DNA of 64,000 nt from Rhodamnia argentea (taxonomy: Eukaryota; Streptophyta; Magnoliopsida; Myrtales; Myrtaceae). The notes below the pieces were generated by a model. It was not told the DNA's origin and searched no databases. It was given only the letters and a program-made list of their open reading frames with translations. The position numbers and the translations under genes are program-made. This document shows, in pieces, positions 22,226 through 35,387 of this stretch; position 1 is the first letter of the stretch; every line of letters begins with the position of its first letter. The DNA is taken from assembly GCF_020921035.1 (NCBI RefSeq), contig NC_063160.1, positions 19,689,595-19,753,594 of the forward strand, read 5' to 3'.

Positions 22226-24186
22226 GAGGAAATAGTGTGGGTAATTAGATTTCAATTTTCTTAGCTCTTTCCTTGCTTGCCTGCCGGTTCTTCCACTTGA
22301 AAGTACGGGGAGAGTTTGACCTGTAGTTGATGATTCCGTATCATTCTGTGTTTGTGTGAAGGGATTGTATCACATAGCAACTCTCGAACACTTTGATGAT
22401 GTGGACATTTTTCCCAGATTATTTATTGCTTGACCTATACGTAGGAAAAGATGTACTGTCCGTCGGTATCTGTTAGGTACACAATTACTTGGAAATTTGA
22501 TGGAATCAATAGCTGAATTTCTTCCCATCTCAGTGAGGAGAAAGGGTGAAAGCAGAAAAGGGCATTTAATGAAAATTCACCACATCGATAGTTCTGTTAC
22601 AGCAAGATGATTGACTTTTGAAATTACGACGATACTGTAAGGTCAAGATCCAAGAATGTTGCTAGGGGAAGTTCATTTCTGCGAACTTAGCGACCCTGAC
22701 GTCGTCTTCGTTGAAATTGTTAAAACAACCGGCAGAATGAGCACAATGGATCATTTGTAGTTCACCAAATTCAGATTTTCAAAGTTAGAAGTCAAACTAA
22801 GAAGGTTAAATGCACAGTATCTTTGAATTAGGAATGTGTTGCTTATAAGTCGATTTAAAGATATTGTGCGAAGCACTCCGATGATTCATTTCAGGCGCGA
22901 GAAGTTACTATATAATCCTATCCGGCGGTAGCTATCCGAAAATGACGTGGAGTTTACCTTCCTACCATTATCCTTTAAATTGAGAGAAAATATTTTTATT
23001 CTTTTCATCGCTAGGAATACCTTGCAAATTTTACGTTTCAGAATTCAGACAAAGCAGTTTAAGAACTTTATTCGAGTCCGAAAGTTTAATTGGCGTACCG
23101 AAATAAAACAATTGAGCTACAAAAGCATTGATTCTCGAGAACACAAAATAGCGTAAAAGCTAAGAATGGCATCGGCAGCGCATCTTTAACAAGATCCATC
23201 ATCCAAGAACCAGTCAAAATATCAGAACAGAGAACTGAAAAAGTGAAAAGTGAATCAAAGTCGTGATGAACCCAAAGATTAAGTTAAGAGAAATCTTTGG
23301 TATAAACAGTTGCAGCGACCTGCCTAGGAGAAGAGGTCGAGAGAATTGACAAAATCTTCCCCAAAATGTGTAGACAACTTCACTTAGGGGCGATTCTTTT
23401 TAAGTAGAACAAGAAATGGATGATGGGATTCTCCATCTTAATACTTCAAAACTGGTGTGATAAGGAAAGCTTAAAGGAGTATATATTTAAGGTCTCATAG
23501 AAAGCTGAAAGAATTTATTTAATGATGAAAACTAGAATGGGTTGACATCACGAAAAATCCTAAATTAATATACATGTGACGAATTCACGCTAATCTAATT
23601 TGGGTCATCAAAAATTCCAAATTGGTATACACTTAACATATTTATCTTTCGTTAGCTTCCATTAATTTTATCGTGAGTTCTTGAACTAAATGATACGTGG
23701 CACATGACAAGTCCATGGGAAAATTCGAGAGATTAACACGTAGACTTTCGGGCAAATCTGAAAAAGACAAAAAAAAGAAAAAATACCAAAAAACCATAAG
23801 GAATAAAAGAATTGCTTCCCGACCTTTTTTTTAACTTTAAATTGGTATTTGTGCCGATTACCACTGTATTGAATTAACGCGTACGCTCCACAGTGTACAA
23901 AAACACAAGCGAGCCAGTCTTCTCTCTCTCCTCTTAAACGCGTCTTCTTCCCCACGACTTTCCTCCGCCCCTTTCTCCACGTTCCTCCCAAGAAAGAAAC
24001 CCCCCTCCTTCTCGACTCACGATCACACTCATCCTCTTTTCACAAGGAAAAACCGACCCCGACCCTCCTCACCTAGCGAATAAAAATCCGGCCTTTGTCC
24101 ATTTCTACGCAGTCCCAGAACAAGAAACGGGGGGGAGAGATAGGGAGAGAGAGGCGGGTGGGTGGGTGGGGTGATTGCTGAGTACG
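22226..24186. other. Intergenic region, no gene seen
   Basis: Contains the 3'UTR of the RING gene, then AT-rich DNA. From about 23900 it becomes C/T-rich, probably the promoter and leader of the PP2C gene. A G-rich stretch with GGTG repeats sits at 24150-24170, just before the PP2C start. Confidence 0.5.
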
Positions 24187-27100
24187 ATGATGCTGAGATC
24201 GTGTTACCGGCCATTGGAGAGGTGCTTGGGGAGGTTCGGTGGTGGTAATGGAGATGGCCTCTTGTGGCACATGGACTTGAAGCCTCATGCTTCTGGTGAC
24301 TACTCCATCGCCGTGGTTCAAGCCAATTCAAACTTGGAAGACCAAGGCCAGGTTTTCGCTTCCCCTTCGGTTACCTACGTCGGGGTCTACGACGGGCATG
24401 GTGGACCTGAGGCTTCTAGATTCGTCAACAAGAATCTTTTCCCTTATATTCGCAGTAAATTCTCTTCACGCCCACGTGTACTTTTTGTCCGTTTGTTTTC
24501 TTCATTTTTGGAGATGTTTCTTTTCAGGCTTTGTGACGGTATGGGTGTGTTTTGGTTTGTTGTTAATGGGGTTTGCTATAAAAAAGGTCTTGAATTGTGA
24601 ATTCCATTGTAGCGCGGAAAGAACTTTTGGCAGGAATGGATTGCCCACGAGTTATATTCGTGATCTTTTGAGCCTTATATATATATAGTAAGTGTCAAAT
24701 TCTTGCTTTGTTATTGGCCGACGTGAACATTGATCGCATATTGAGTTGTCTCTTAATCTGAATGGCGGCTATTGGATAGGGCTTGGTTCTTTCTTTTTCC
24801 CCTATTGGAGGAGGCTCATAAAATCAGTTTTGTGAGAACTTTGCTCACTCCTTTGGTATTGGCAGTCCAATCTTTCTTTAGTTGCTTTAATATGATTTGA
24901 TTAGTTTGAGGATTTTGATTTACTGAATTTGTTATATCACTCCAATTTGCCAGAGTTGGTTTCTTTTAAGTTAATGAGCGTAATGAAAAGAGAGAATGCA
25001 TCATAAACAAGATGTTTCGTATGGTGTTTTGTGGAAACCACGTTAAATTGTTACCTTCCTCCCTCTTTTATGGCACCAAAGACGAGAGGAGTTGAACTGA
25101 GTCATATTTTCCTTTCCCTGTAGAATTCGCTAGAGAGCAAGGTGGATTATCGACAGAAGCAATAAAGAAAGCCTTTGACGCTACTGAAGAAGAGTTTTTG
25201 CATTTTGTGAAGAGGTCATTTCCTGCACGTCCACAGATCGCTTCAGTTGGATCATGCTGTTTGGTTGGGGTTATTTCGAATGATGTTCTATATGTGGCCA
25301 ATCTGGGGGACTCTAGAGCTGTACTTGGCAGGAGAGTTACAGAGGGAGGGAACAAGCCAGTGGCAGAGCGATTGTCCACAGATCATAATGTCGCCGTTGA
25401 AGAGGTAAGGAAGGAGGTTGAGGCGCTTCACCCTGATGATTCACATATAGTGGTGTACACACGTGGAGTTTGGAGGATCAAGGGCATTATACAGGTACAA
25501 CGTGCATAGTTTTCTTCGTTTTTCAATGGTTACTGAAGTTATCGAGACTTGTGACTTACCCATGCTGGATGCTAGTGAATGAATAAAAGCATTTTGCTGG
25601 TTTTCGGTTTTCCAATAGGATTGTTGCCTTGCTTCACTTACTCTGAATTTGATTGAATGAATCCAAGCTGCGGAGTAGGTCATTTGATCCTCTAGAGATA
25701 AGTTTCTGATGGTGTCATGAGCAAGCAGTGTTACAGCCATGAGCATTGCAGCGTTATAGCTTCAGCTTGTGTGTCTGTGTTCCCACATGTTTAGTAGACT
25801 TTCAGACCTATACCCCTGATTTTGTTTGAGCTGTTTGTCTCTGAAAGGGGATTGACTGCAGTGTTCTTTTAGTTGTTGTTATCGGCTTTTTTTATTTTAT
25901 TTTAATATCATTCTCATTGTTTCATGTTGCTATCACAATTTCCTAAACATAATGTTTGATAGTTCCATCTTCCAAGTTGAACTTTGTATGGGGCAGGAAG
26001 AAGAAGGCAATCCCTGTTTCCTTCTTTGATGTCCTTTATGGGAGATAAAGGAGATCAAAACTTGTCCCCCATCGGGCCACTGCTTTTCGTTTGGAATTGG
26101 TACCACTCTTGTCCGTATAGCCCGACTGCATGTGCATGTATAGATGAATTATTCATACATTGTGCTGAATGAAAAACTTTTGTTGGATTAGGCTGGTTGT
26201 TGGTGGTGAAAATGTGAATGAACCTCCGGCAGTGTTTATGCATGATAAATGGCTCTAATTTGGATCCTAGCCTGCTAGATGAGTAATGGTAGGAATAAAC
26301 ATGTTCCTTGTACCTCACAAAGCTGGAGGTTTACCATACAAGCGTAAGCGAATTCCTGAGCAGAGTAATGAAGAGATTCACAGAATAGAGAAACATTGCA
26401 ATGCATTTGTTTGTGTTTCTTGTTTCTTTTATGTGTGATAATTGTGTGTGCATTGGAGAAAATATATACAGCAGTACGTGCTGGAGAGGTCTTGTTCTAA
26501 GAGGGGCATTTCTTGTGAATTGTTCCAGGAATTGCATGCTGTGCCTCTATTTGAACAGTCTCATGTGCCTTGAGTCAAGGGCAAGAGGCCTTGGATGCGT
26601 TAAATGTTCATGAAAATCCCTTGAAACATACGGTGATCTTGGGGACGATATGTGCATATGTCCCCTGACAGCTTAGTAATGAAAGTAGATTGGTATTCTG
26701 GAAGTACTGGCTGTATTGCATCTTTCCCAACTCTAATTCACAGACCAATGCATGATATTTGAATCATCTGATAGTCTTCATATACCTTGCAGAAGGCAAT
26801 CTTTGCTTTTCTTGGAAACTTTGTTTGGACGTTAAAAAGATCAGAAAGATTCTGAGGGCATTTTTTCTTTGAATATGCAGGTCTCAAGATCTATCGGGGA
26901 CGTGTATTTGAAGAAACCAGAAATGAACAGGGACCCATTATTTCAGCAATTTGCAAGCCCTATTCCTTTGAAACGGCCAGTAATGACAGCAGAACCTTCC
27001 ATCATAAAAAGGAAACTTAAATCAGAAGATTTATTCCTTATATTTGCATCAGATGGCCTCTGGGAACAGTTAAGCGATCAAGCAGTTGTGGAAATCGTCT

Positions 27101-27811
27101 TCAAGAGCCCTAGAGCTGTAAGTTGTTTTGTTTATTTGCCGTTCATTCTTACTGTCCATGGGCTTACATATTAAGAGAAACAAACACATACTTGCTGTCG
27201 CATGTTCTATCGCTGCTTCCGTTTTGGCCATTCCCAAGTGAATATCTGCATCGAATTAGGTAGTGAGAAAGAGAATCTCTGTCCAGACCACGTGAGAAAG
27301 CCATAACTGATTGCTTCCTGTTGGTGTTTTTGTCAAGATCATTGGGCAAAGAGGATCTCGGTGTTAAATTTGCAGTCAATTGATGTTAAAAAAAAAAAGT
27401 TGGTGGGCATTTCCTCAAGTATTGAGTAGAGATGTCTGTTTTCTTTGTGTTGCAAGCTATATAGGTTAGACGAAACCCTGAAGATGGTATTTCAAAGCTG
27501 CTTAATTTTTTTTCTTTTTTTGTCCCATTTCACAGGGGATAGCCAAGCGATTAGTGAGAGCGGCCCTTCAGGAGGCTGCGAAAAAGAGAGAGATGAGGTA
27601 CGACGACATCACAAAAATCGAGAGAGGAATAAGACGGCATTTCCACGATGATATTACCGTGATTGTTGTTTATCTCGATCACCATAAAGAATTGCCTCTC
27701 AGTACATTAAAGCACAGCGTGATGAGTTGTACAAGCGCACCAGCCGACATTTTCTCCCTCAGTGCAGATGAAGCAGGAGGGGATCTCCTTCAAGCAATGT
27801 CCAAAGCATAG
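24187..27811 (+). CDS. Protein phosphatase 2C, clade D
   Basis: Four exons (24187-24454, 25124-25494, 26881-27117, 27536-27811) join to 383 residues. Metal-binding and catalytic PP2C motifs are in order: VYDGHGG (Asp69), [36 protein letters not shown] and [11 protein letters not shown]. The N-terminal [20 protein letters not shown] and the [10 protein letters not shown] stretch place it in clade D (Arabidopsis PP2C.D/APD group). Members of that clade dephosphorylate plasma-membrane H+-ATPases and are inhibited by SAUR proteins in growth control; that role is family knowledge, not shown here. Two adjacent ATGs (24187 and 24190) could start the protein. Confidence 0.93.
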
Positions 27812-29358
27812 AGTTACCCCAGAAAAAAATGCTTCTAGTGACAACTGACTTTTTGTTTGTTCATATTTATGTCGATAAGTTTTGCGACAGAGGAAGAAAA
27901 TACTGAAGCTGGAGGAACTTGGTCAATGAGAAAAATCGCAAGGAACTAGTGTAAATAGTTCTCTTTTGGTGTTTTCCTTTTACCCTTTTGAGGAGGAAAG
28001 CTGGTTTTGGTTTTTTGAGTGAAGTTCCTACCGGACTTGGGCTTGTTCTTGTTCTTGTTCAACACTATGGTTCTTTAAGATAGATTCTTTTTGGAGGGGG
28101 AGAAGTATGACGGTGACATTGGAGCATCATTTTTGTTCGCTGCTTAGCAACCTTGTTGGGGAATATGCTGTTCTGAGTGTTCTCGATTATTGAATTGGAT
28201 TTGATTCGGTCACTGCATGGCCATGCTTGTTCTGCAGATCAAACTCTACTGTCCAGTCTTTCAAAAGGAGGAAACTCTTCAACACTTGCGTGAGCCCAAC
28301 AATCAATCCAACCTTACAACAGAGGTAGTGGGCCTAATAAAAATGCTTTAGTTGTCATTATTTTATACAAATGCTGTCTTGTCTTAAAAGTTGTTAAGGA
28401 GAATACATATTTAGCCATGGTATATGGCGGTGAATGTCGAATGAGTGTCTTTTGAAGCTGGTAGATAAAGAAAAAAAAGTTTATAAAAGTGATCACTGGT
28501 TAAAAAATGGAGCAATTTATGATCGGGCATTTTTTTTTAAGGGACATGCCATCACGATTTTGTATACATTATCCCGATATAATTGCGACAATTTTCATTG
28601 AAAATCTATTTATGAATCCAGTCATAACAGGCCAATTTGAGCCGGCAAGATGGCAGATGTTACATAACTGGGTTATGGAGAATTATACATTGGCCCCTTC
28701 GATTTTTGATTCGTGATGAAATATCTACCTTCAACCTTGAATTTAAATTCAAAGAGAATTTGATCACAACATATCTATTAGTGCGCTGCTTCTTGGATGA
28801 ATTGCGCTATATGAAATTACTCTCGATGATATGGATTTAGGGATAAGCCTCGCACAATTGGAAAATCGATTACTAGGGTGTATTTATTTTGGAAAAAACT
28901 TGCTAGGAAATCATATTTTAGGAAAATGTCTTTTTTTTTCCTTTTTTCAGGTTAGGAAATTCATTTTTCTATAACTAATTATGCATATGTTCTTTGATTG
29001 TAAATGATTTTTCGTTAGCTTGAAAGTCATTAATTCATGGAAAATTATTTTACTTAAACAAACGCGTAATTATCTCCATCATGCACACGGCACATGGCGC
29101 ACAAAGTGTGGATTGTACAGTAATATAGGATAAGATAGAACCAGAGGAGAGAAAAAAAAAAAACGAACGCGTAATTATATTTGATTAAACTGTGAATAAA
29201 TGGAAAATTGTCAAAATTGACAATTAGTCTGAGACATCTGCCAGTCACGTGATCCAATTCCATTTGAATTGGGACTTCAGCTTCGGAAGTCGCTAATCAG
29301 ACAAAAGGAACCATTTTCATGTTCTGCGTAAACAAAACAGAGAAGCTCTGATCTTGCG
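27812..29358. other. Intergenic region; possible small MITE
   Basis: Contains the PP2C 3'UTR and AT-rich DNA. The segment from about 28877 (GTGTATTTATTTTGG) to 29062 (AAACAAACGC) looks like a degenerate element with weakly inverted ends, but I cannot define a target duplication. No coding sequence was recognised. Confidence 0.35.
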
Positions 29359-29360
29359 TA

Positions 29361-29383
29361 GAGAGAGAGAGAGAGAGAGAGAG
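29361..29383. repeat. (GA)n tract immediately before the SWS1 start codon
   Basis: About 11 GA units running directly into the ATG at 29384, so it lies in the 5' leader. Confidence 0.9.
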
Positions 29384-30309
29384 ATGGGTGTGAGCATGGT
29401 GGTCGCAGATTCTGTTTGGAAGAAGATCGAGTCGGCGAAATCAGGTGCTTCTCTCTCTACATTTCGATCCTCGCTTCATGGTTTTCCTCGATCATTTACA
29501 TGTCCGACGACTTGATTTTCCTGACTTTCCGTTTTCTCTTCTTCTTGTGCGCCCGATGCTCCGAACGGGGACAGTCACGGACGAGCAGCTGTCGATGTCA
29601 GTCTCTCCGACCCTCTTTTGTGTGTTCGAATTCGACCCCATCAAAGCAATTCCCTTTTTCTGTGTTTCATGATTCGAGGATTAGAACCGGTTCGTCTGTT
29701 CCGACGAATGCAGCTTGCATTTCTTGTTCGGCAAGAACTTGGAGCGAGCGACGAGGATAGTGGACCAACGAGGCGTGAAGAGGATCTCCGGCGAGCCCAG
29801 TGGGCGCTCCATCTTCCAGGTTTACTGTCGATCCTCGCCTTTCTTCCTCACCCGTTATTAGGTCTTGAAATTCGCAGGCAAACTAGGCAGTGTGGTATTA
29901 GAGTTGGTGATTGAATCGACTTGCCATACTAGGATAGCTCTCTTTGAGTAATCAAGAAAGATGCTTGTCTGTGTTTTAATGGATAATTGTGCGGTTTACG
30001 ATGAAACAGGTCGTTGGAGAATCTCGGAGAAAGGAAGAGTACTTGTGTTTCCCGGAACATTATTGTGGCTGTTACTCATTCTTTTACGACATTGTCAATA
30101 GAGGCGAACAGCTCTGTGTGAGTGAGATTAGTCTCCTTTTTTGCCGGTTCCTTCTTGTGAAATTTTTCATGCTCTTCCTATGAACATCTTCATCTTTTCT
30201 TCTTCAGTGTAAACACCAACTAGCTGCTAGACTCGCTGCGTCGCTCGGAGCTTGCACTGAAGTTAGAGTATCCGATGAGCAGCTGGCCGTCTTATTTTCC
30301 AAACTCTGA
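29384..30309 (+). CDS. SWS1: SWIM zinc-finger protein SWS1/ZSWIM7
   Basis: Five small exons (29384-29444, 29575-29596, 29714-29819, 30010-30117, 30208-30309) join in frame to 132 residues. Key stretches are VTDEQLS, FLFGKNLERATRIVDQRGVK, ISGEPSGRSIFQV and EEYLCFPEHYCGCYSFFYD. The SWIM ligands are C82-x-C84, then C100-x-H102 (CKH), with intron 4 falling between Cys99 and Cys100. Length and sequence match ZSWIM7/SWS1, the Shu-complex subunit that works with RAD51 paralogues in homologous recombination in the nucleus. Exon 2 is only 22 nt. The reading frame supports this structure, because skipping it breaks the frame and the conserved VTDEQLS motif. Confidence 0.9.
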
Positions 30310-32305
30310 GCATGCTGTTGAAGAGGTGAATGCATCCGAGTACATCAGCCAGGTATTTCCATGATGTTCCGAAAGACCGCAGGGTCAATAATGATCCTCA
30401 TTGCAGGAGAGTGACATTTGGGGATTGCAATTTAGAATTAGCAACAATGCCCTGCTCACTTTTATGGTCTATGCAGCTTTTGCAGTTGTGATTTTTCAAG
30501 CTTGGATTCGATTGAGCTAATACGGGTTCTCATTTTAACTAGAGGAGAACAGGTTCTTGCGGCATGCGCGCAATAACAGCACCATCTAGCACAGGCTCTC
30601 CTTATATGCAGAATCGAGTCGTGTCAGGCTTATGGGGAGTAGCCGCAGAAGGAATTTTGCATGCCGGCGCTCTCTCAAACTTTGGACTAGTTGGAGAAGT
30701 GCAAGCTTATTTTAGCCTTCTGCAACTCCTTGGCCTCATAAGGTGTCCCAGTCAATGTATGGAGCTTTCTCTATGAATTGTTGACTGCAGGCGCTCGACA
30801 GATATAGAGGAAGTGAGCTTGTGGTCCGGCAATAAGTTGTAAAGATGGTTTAAGTTTGACAATTACATTATTCACATATAAGTTTCATACCAACTTCATG
30901 ATCTGTCGTTCTAGGTATTCAAATGCCTCTATAAATGTTTACTATTTAGCAATGCTATGTCAAAATCATTTTGGCTGTGGCTGATACTACGAATGGGATC
31001 TTAAGCTGAAGGAAGCACCTGATGAGTCGAAGAACAGATGTTGAATACCCGAGCATCATTCAAGAACTATTTTCTGTACATTTATGGTCATGATACAGCA
31101 ATCTCTTGGTTTTTCCCACCTAAACAAAGTTACACTACAATCGATTGTACTGTCTTCTCTGACGGATCTTCTCATCCATCCACACTGAATCTTCGTCCTT
31201 GGAGTCCCACCAATAGCTTGTCCAAGAAAGCCAAACTGCTCAGAGCAAAACTTGGTCAATATACCATCATTTATTGACAGTGATAGTGCACACATTCAAA
31301 GCACTCGGTAAAAATTACATTGTGGATTCAAAGATACAGCAATGCTCAGTACGCAAACTATGGTACGCAAACGTGCTGTGAAGATGTGGGCCAATCTTCC
31401 ATACAACTTTTTTTTTTATTTTAATTAGGCCACCCCCAGAACAAAGAGAAATTATGAAAAAAGAAAAGAAAAGATGGAGTTGTTTAACATCCTGTTCAGT
31501 ATAAATCAGTATCAGAGCAAGCCATGCAAGATTTCAAATTTGCAACATTGGTATCAGAGAAAACCCAAACGGTTAATTTGAGTAGCCATCCTGAACCAGT
31601 GACTGCAACCTGAATGTTCAGTAGAAAGTGCTCTAGGCCAATTGCTTCCCAATCAGAAACTTTCCTTAAATGCACTTTGAGATAAAAAAATATGAAAGTT
31701 CTATGTAATTCTTACCAGAGACATTGTTTTGCAAGGTAAATAATTCGCTGGAGCAGTTGCCATCAATAAGAGCCCAAGTTCTGCAAATGCAGGTAAAGAA
31801 ACTGTGTTCGACTAACTAACCAGGTTATTTTCACTCGCTTCTTTATAGAGAAATGATTATCTTAATGTCAGAAGAAAGCTACAAAAAAATGTCATTTATC
31901 AAGCATGTATAATCTTCTTGGATTTCTAGAATGATCGTGCAAGATTAAAATAAATATGGCTACAGACATCACAAGCTAAGCAGATGGATCCAATTTCATG
32001 TCATTACTTAGAAGGGATTATGCATACCTTGAAACAGATGTGTCACTGAGCTTATCCCTCAAAGCTTGCTACCTTCATAGCATCCAAAGAGTGTCTCAAC
32101 TTTAAGCATGATGCCTTAGTACATTCAAGCCGCTTTCCTTCTTTCCGGCTTCTTTCCGGGGATTATGGAGCAACACCAACTATACACAGTAGTATCTTAA
32201 ATCCTTACATCTCAATTAGGAAGAAGGCATATAGCACTTCCACGAACTTATAGCTCCAAATTAGTACTGACGTTCAAGCAGCATCGGAAAAGGGGTTCAT
32301 CCCTA
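30310..32305. other. 3' regions of SWS1 and the PPR gene, no further gene seen
   Basis: SWS1 (plus) and the PPR gene (minus) converge here. Open frames in the stretch lack recognisable domains. An unusually long 3'UTR or non-coding transcript cannot be excluded. Confidence 0.5.
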
Positions 32306-34783
32306 CTACGACCATTTCTTTGTAATTCGCTCCAATAACCTCTGTTCCTCATCTTTAGAGATGTGGGCATCAAGAGTATGTAGGTTAGTAATGAACATGC
32401 TGGCCTCCTCTCTCCTATTGAGCTTGCAGTATCCATCTATGATTGAGTTATACGTGTTTTGATTTGGTCGACAGTCATGCTTGATCATGTAACGAACCAC
32501 ATCAATAGCCTCCACGAACATTGAGTCAGCTGCATAGCTTGCAATGAAGGTGTTGTAAGTGATTACATCTGGATCAAGCCCAAAATCCTTCAACTCAGAA
32601 AATATTCGCGAAGCTTCTCTCATACGACCATTTCTACAGAAGGCAAAAATAACTGTGTTGAAGGAAATAATATCAGGCTTTATTCCCTTTGCCGAAATAT
32701 CCCTTAAGAGTTCCTCTGCTTTTTCAAAATTTTGTGAGCGGCTGTACATGTACATCAAGCTATTGTAAGTAGTCAAGCTAGGGGTAAAGCCACTTTCCTC
32801 CATATAGTTCAAGATCTCATTGGTCTTTGCAACCATCTGCCTCCTGCCATATATGGAGACCATTGCATTTAGAGTAGGTATGTCTGGTGAAAACCCTCTC
32901 TTCTTAAGCTCCAAGAATGCATGTTCTGTTTCCACTGTAAGATCACATTTACTGTTAACTAATACAAGGGTCTTAAGAAGGACCGCACGAGGTTCGATTG
33001 CACCAGAGAAGATTTCTTCTGCAAGAACACACATTCGCTCAATTTGCTTTCCATTAGCATAAGCATGAAGCAAAGAACAGTAAGTTAGCTCATTGGGTTT
33101 ACAACAACCGTTCTTCATCTCTTCCAAAACCCTCTCAGACTGTTCCCAGAGACCTCCTCGAGCCAATGCAGCCAAAACAGCATTATAGGTGGAAAGATCT
33201 GGATTGACACCAGCTTCAAGCATTCTCTTGTAAACAGCCATGGCTTGGTCAAACGATCCACACCGGCTGTACGAACTAATTAAGGTGTTGAAAGTGTCCC
33301 TTTCAGGTACAAATCCTGCCCTCTTCATTTCCTTAAAAACTCCAGAAACTTCAGTGTCCATCCCATTTTGCCCAAACACTGCAAGAAGTGTATTCCACGT
33401 GACAATATCTGGTTTGCATTTACATAGTTTTATCTCTTCAAAGATCTTCATCATTTGTGCAAAATTCCCCCGGTTGCCGTGCATCTTAATAAGAGCATTG
33501 AAAGTGCAAATATTTGGTTTGCATCCTGCATCTCTCATCTCATCAAAAACCCTTGTAGCAAAATCATCCTTCCCGGCTTTCTCATATCCTGACAGGAGAG
33601 TAGTGTAGGTAAAAACGTCAGGTTTTATGCCTCTCTCAACCATCTGATTCTTAAGTTCCATAGCCTCATCCAATAGACCATCTCTAGCATGAGCGCATAT
33701 CAAAGAGTTATAAGTCACGATAGTAGGCAAAAAGCCATTGAGCTCCATCTCTTTTAAAACCTGCATAGCTTCTTTATGCCGTCGAGATTTCCCATAAACG
33801 TCTAGTAATGCATTGAATGTAACCTTATCAGGACTAAACCCTGCCAATTTCATCTCCTTAAAAAAGCAAGCAGCTTCTTCATACAAAGACCCGCGGCGAC
33901 AACAACTGATGAGCGTGTTATAAGTATACAAATCCGGGGCCATTCCAGAACTTTTCATCCCCTCGATCAAGCCAATAATCTTGTTCCACGGCATTCCCAT
34001 TTTCCCATACACATTCAGAGCCACATTGTATGTAATCAGAGTGGGCTTACAACCCTCTTCCTCCATTTTCTTAAATACCATCACTGCATCTCTGTACCTC
34101 CCGTTGCTAGCAAACGCAGTTATCAACGCGGTATAGGCATAAACATCTATATCAAATTCGTCCTTGCGAAGACCGTGCAACAAAGCATCAGCAGCAGCAA
34201 CTTTGCCTTCTTTTCCAAGGATATTGACAACCACAGCAATGACGGAGCCAGTCAAAGCCAGTGCATAGCCTTTCCGACTCCTAACCCAGTCAACCACACT
34301 CAACGCCAAGTCACCTTTCTTGTTATACCCTAAACCCTTAACAATACCAAGAAGCTCCATAGACAAAAACTCAAGACTAAAGAGACCATCTTCATGATAC
34401 AATTCGATCAACCGAACCAAATAGGCGTCGAGTTGAGCTGCGTCAAATGACGGGTCAATGAGTTTTTGGATAAAGGCCTGACCTTGAGGGGAGAGACTTT
34501 GGTGTGTCCACGGTTTTCCACGGTTGGCGTCATGGGACCTGCCTATCCGGGTCCGCTCTCTAAAGTTTGAAGCTGAAATTCGGTTTTGGGATTGGGACTG
34601 GGACTGAGCGAGACGGTCCAAAGAATCTGAGGAGCAAAAGTTTTGGTGGAGGACGTCTTGAAGACGTGGGGTGAGTGGTGGTGAAGGTGAAGGTTGGGGA
34701 TGATAGCTGATGTGGTTAGGGAAGATGGGTTTTGGAGATGGAGGGCTTGGCAGGATAAGAGGAAGAGCTATTTTTTCAGCCAT
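32306..34783 (-). CDS. Pentatricopeptide repeat protein, P class (At5g02860 type)
   Basis: An intronless frame of 825 residues starts with MAEKIALPLILPSPPSPKP, a Pro/Ser-rich probable plastid transit sequence. It continues with RTRIGRSHDANRGKPW and about 17 tandem 35-residue PPR motifs from about residue 200 (for example DVYAYTALITAFASNGRY, PDVFTYTTLLSGYEKAG). It ends NRREEASMF...ERITKKWS. No E, DYW or SMR domain is present, so it is a P-class PPR. These bind specific organelle RNAs to aid stability, splicing or translation. Sequence and length match Arabidopsis At5g02860 closely. The family is usually intronless, consistent here. The RNA target is unknown. An inverted fragment of its 5' end lies at 36488-36738. 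Confidence 0.95.
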   Translation of the reverse strand: MAEKIALPLILPSPPSPKPIFPNHISYHPQPSPSPPLTPRLQDVLHQNFCSSDSLDRLAQSQSQSQNRISASNFRERTRIGRSHDANRGKPWTHQSLSPQGQAFIQKLIDPSFDAAQLDAYLVRLIELYHEDGLFSLEFLSMELLGIVKGLGYNKKGDLALSVVDWVRSRKGYALALTGSVIAVVVNILGKEGKVAAADALLHGLRKDEFDIDVYAYTALITAFASNGRYRDAVMVFKKMEEEGCKPTLITYNVALNVYGKMGMPWNKIIGLIEGMKSSGMAPDLYTYNTLISCCRRGSLYEEAACFFKEMKLAGFSPDKVTFNALLDVYGKSRRHKEAMQVLKEMELNGFLPTIVTYNSLICAHARDGLLDEAMELKNQMVERGIKPDVFTYTTLLSGYEKAGKDDFATRVFDEMRDAGCKPNICTFNALIKMHGNRGNFAQMMKIFEEIKLCKCKPDIVTWNTLLAVFGQNGMDTEVSGVFKEMKRAGFVPERDTFNTLISSYSRCGSFDQAMAVYKRMLEAGVNPDLSTYNAVLAALARGGLWEQSERVLEEMKNGCCKPNELTYCSLLHAYANGKQIERMCVLAEEIFSGAIEPRAVLLKTLVLVNSKCDLTVETEHAFLELKKRGFSPDIPTLNAMVSIYGRRQMVAKTNEILNYMEESGFTPSLTTYNSLMYMYSRSQNFEKAEELLRDISAKGIKPDIISFNTVIFAFCRNGRMREASRIFSELKDFGLDPDVITYNTFIASYAADSMFVEAIDVVRYMIKHDCRPNQNTYNSIIDGYCKLNRREEASMFITNLHTLDAHISKDEEQRLLERITKKWS

Positions 34784-35387
34784 TTCATGCAGAGAGGGAG
34801 AGAGAGAGAAATCAGAATGCTGCGTCCATTCCCTGGCTTGGTTAGGGAAGACGAAGAAGATTGTTTATGCTATAGTCGACTCGTGGTTTTTCTCTGGATT
34901 TGGGCTTTTGAAATCTCGCCGAGTCAATAGTATTCCCCAAACTCTATGCTTTGAATTTCAGGAAATATCTGGGCTTTTGAGCGGGAGAAATTGTTGGGTT
35001 TCTACGAAAGAGTCTCGGGAGCCAGGATGCATGCCAGTTTTATAAGACCAGGTGGAGTGGCACAAGATCCGCCTCTTGGCTTATGCCGAGATATTGATTC
35101 CTCCACACAACAATTTGCTTATGGCATCGACGAATTAGAAGAGATAGTCAACCGGCAACATCACTGGACTGTCACTGCACAGCAAGCAAAGGATTGGGGA
35201 TTCAGTGGTGTAGTAATTAAAATTTTTCAGAAAACAGCTTGAATTCTCGGCCTTCGTTTAATTTCGCAAAAAAAATTGAATAAGTAACTGGTTGATATGG
35301 AAGGCGCGCAGCAACAATTAGGATATTCTAAGCTAGGCGACCCAACCCCAGAGCATACGTAGAACAAGCAATCTTGATGAACAACCT

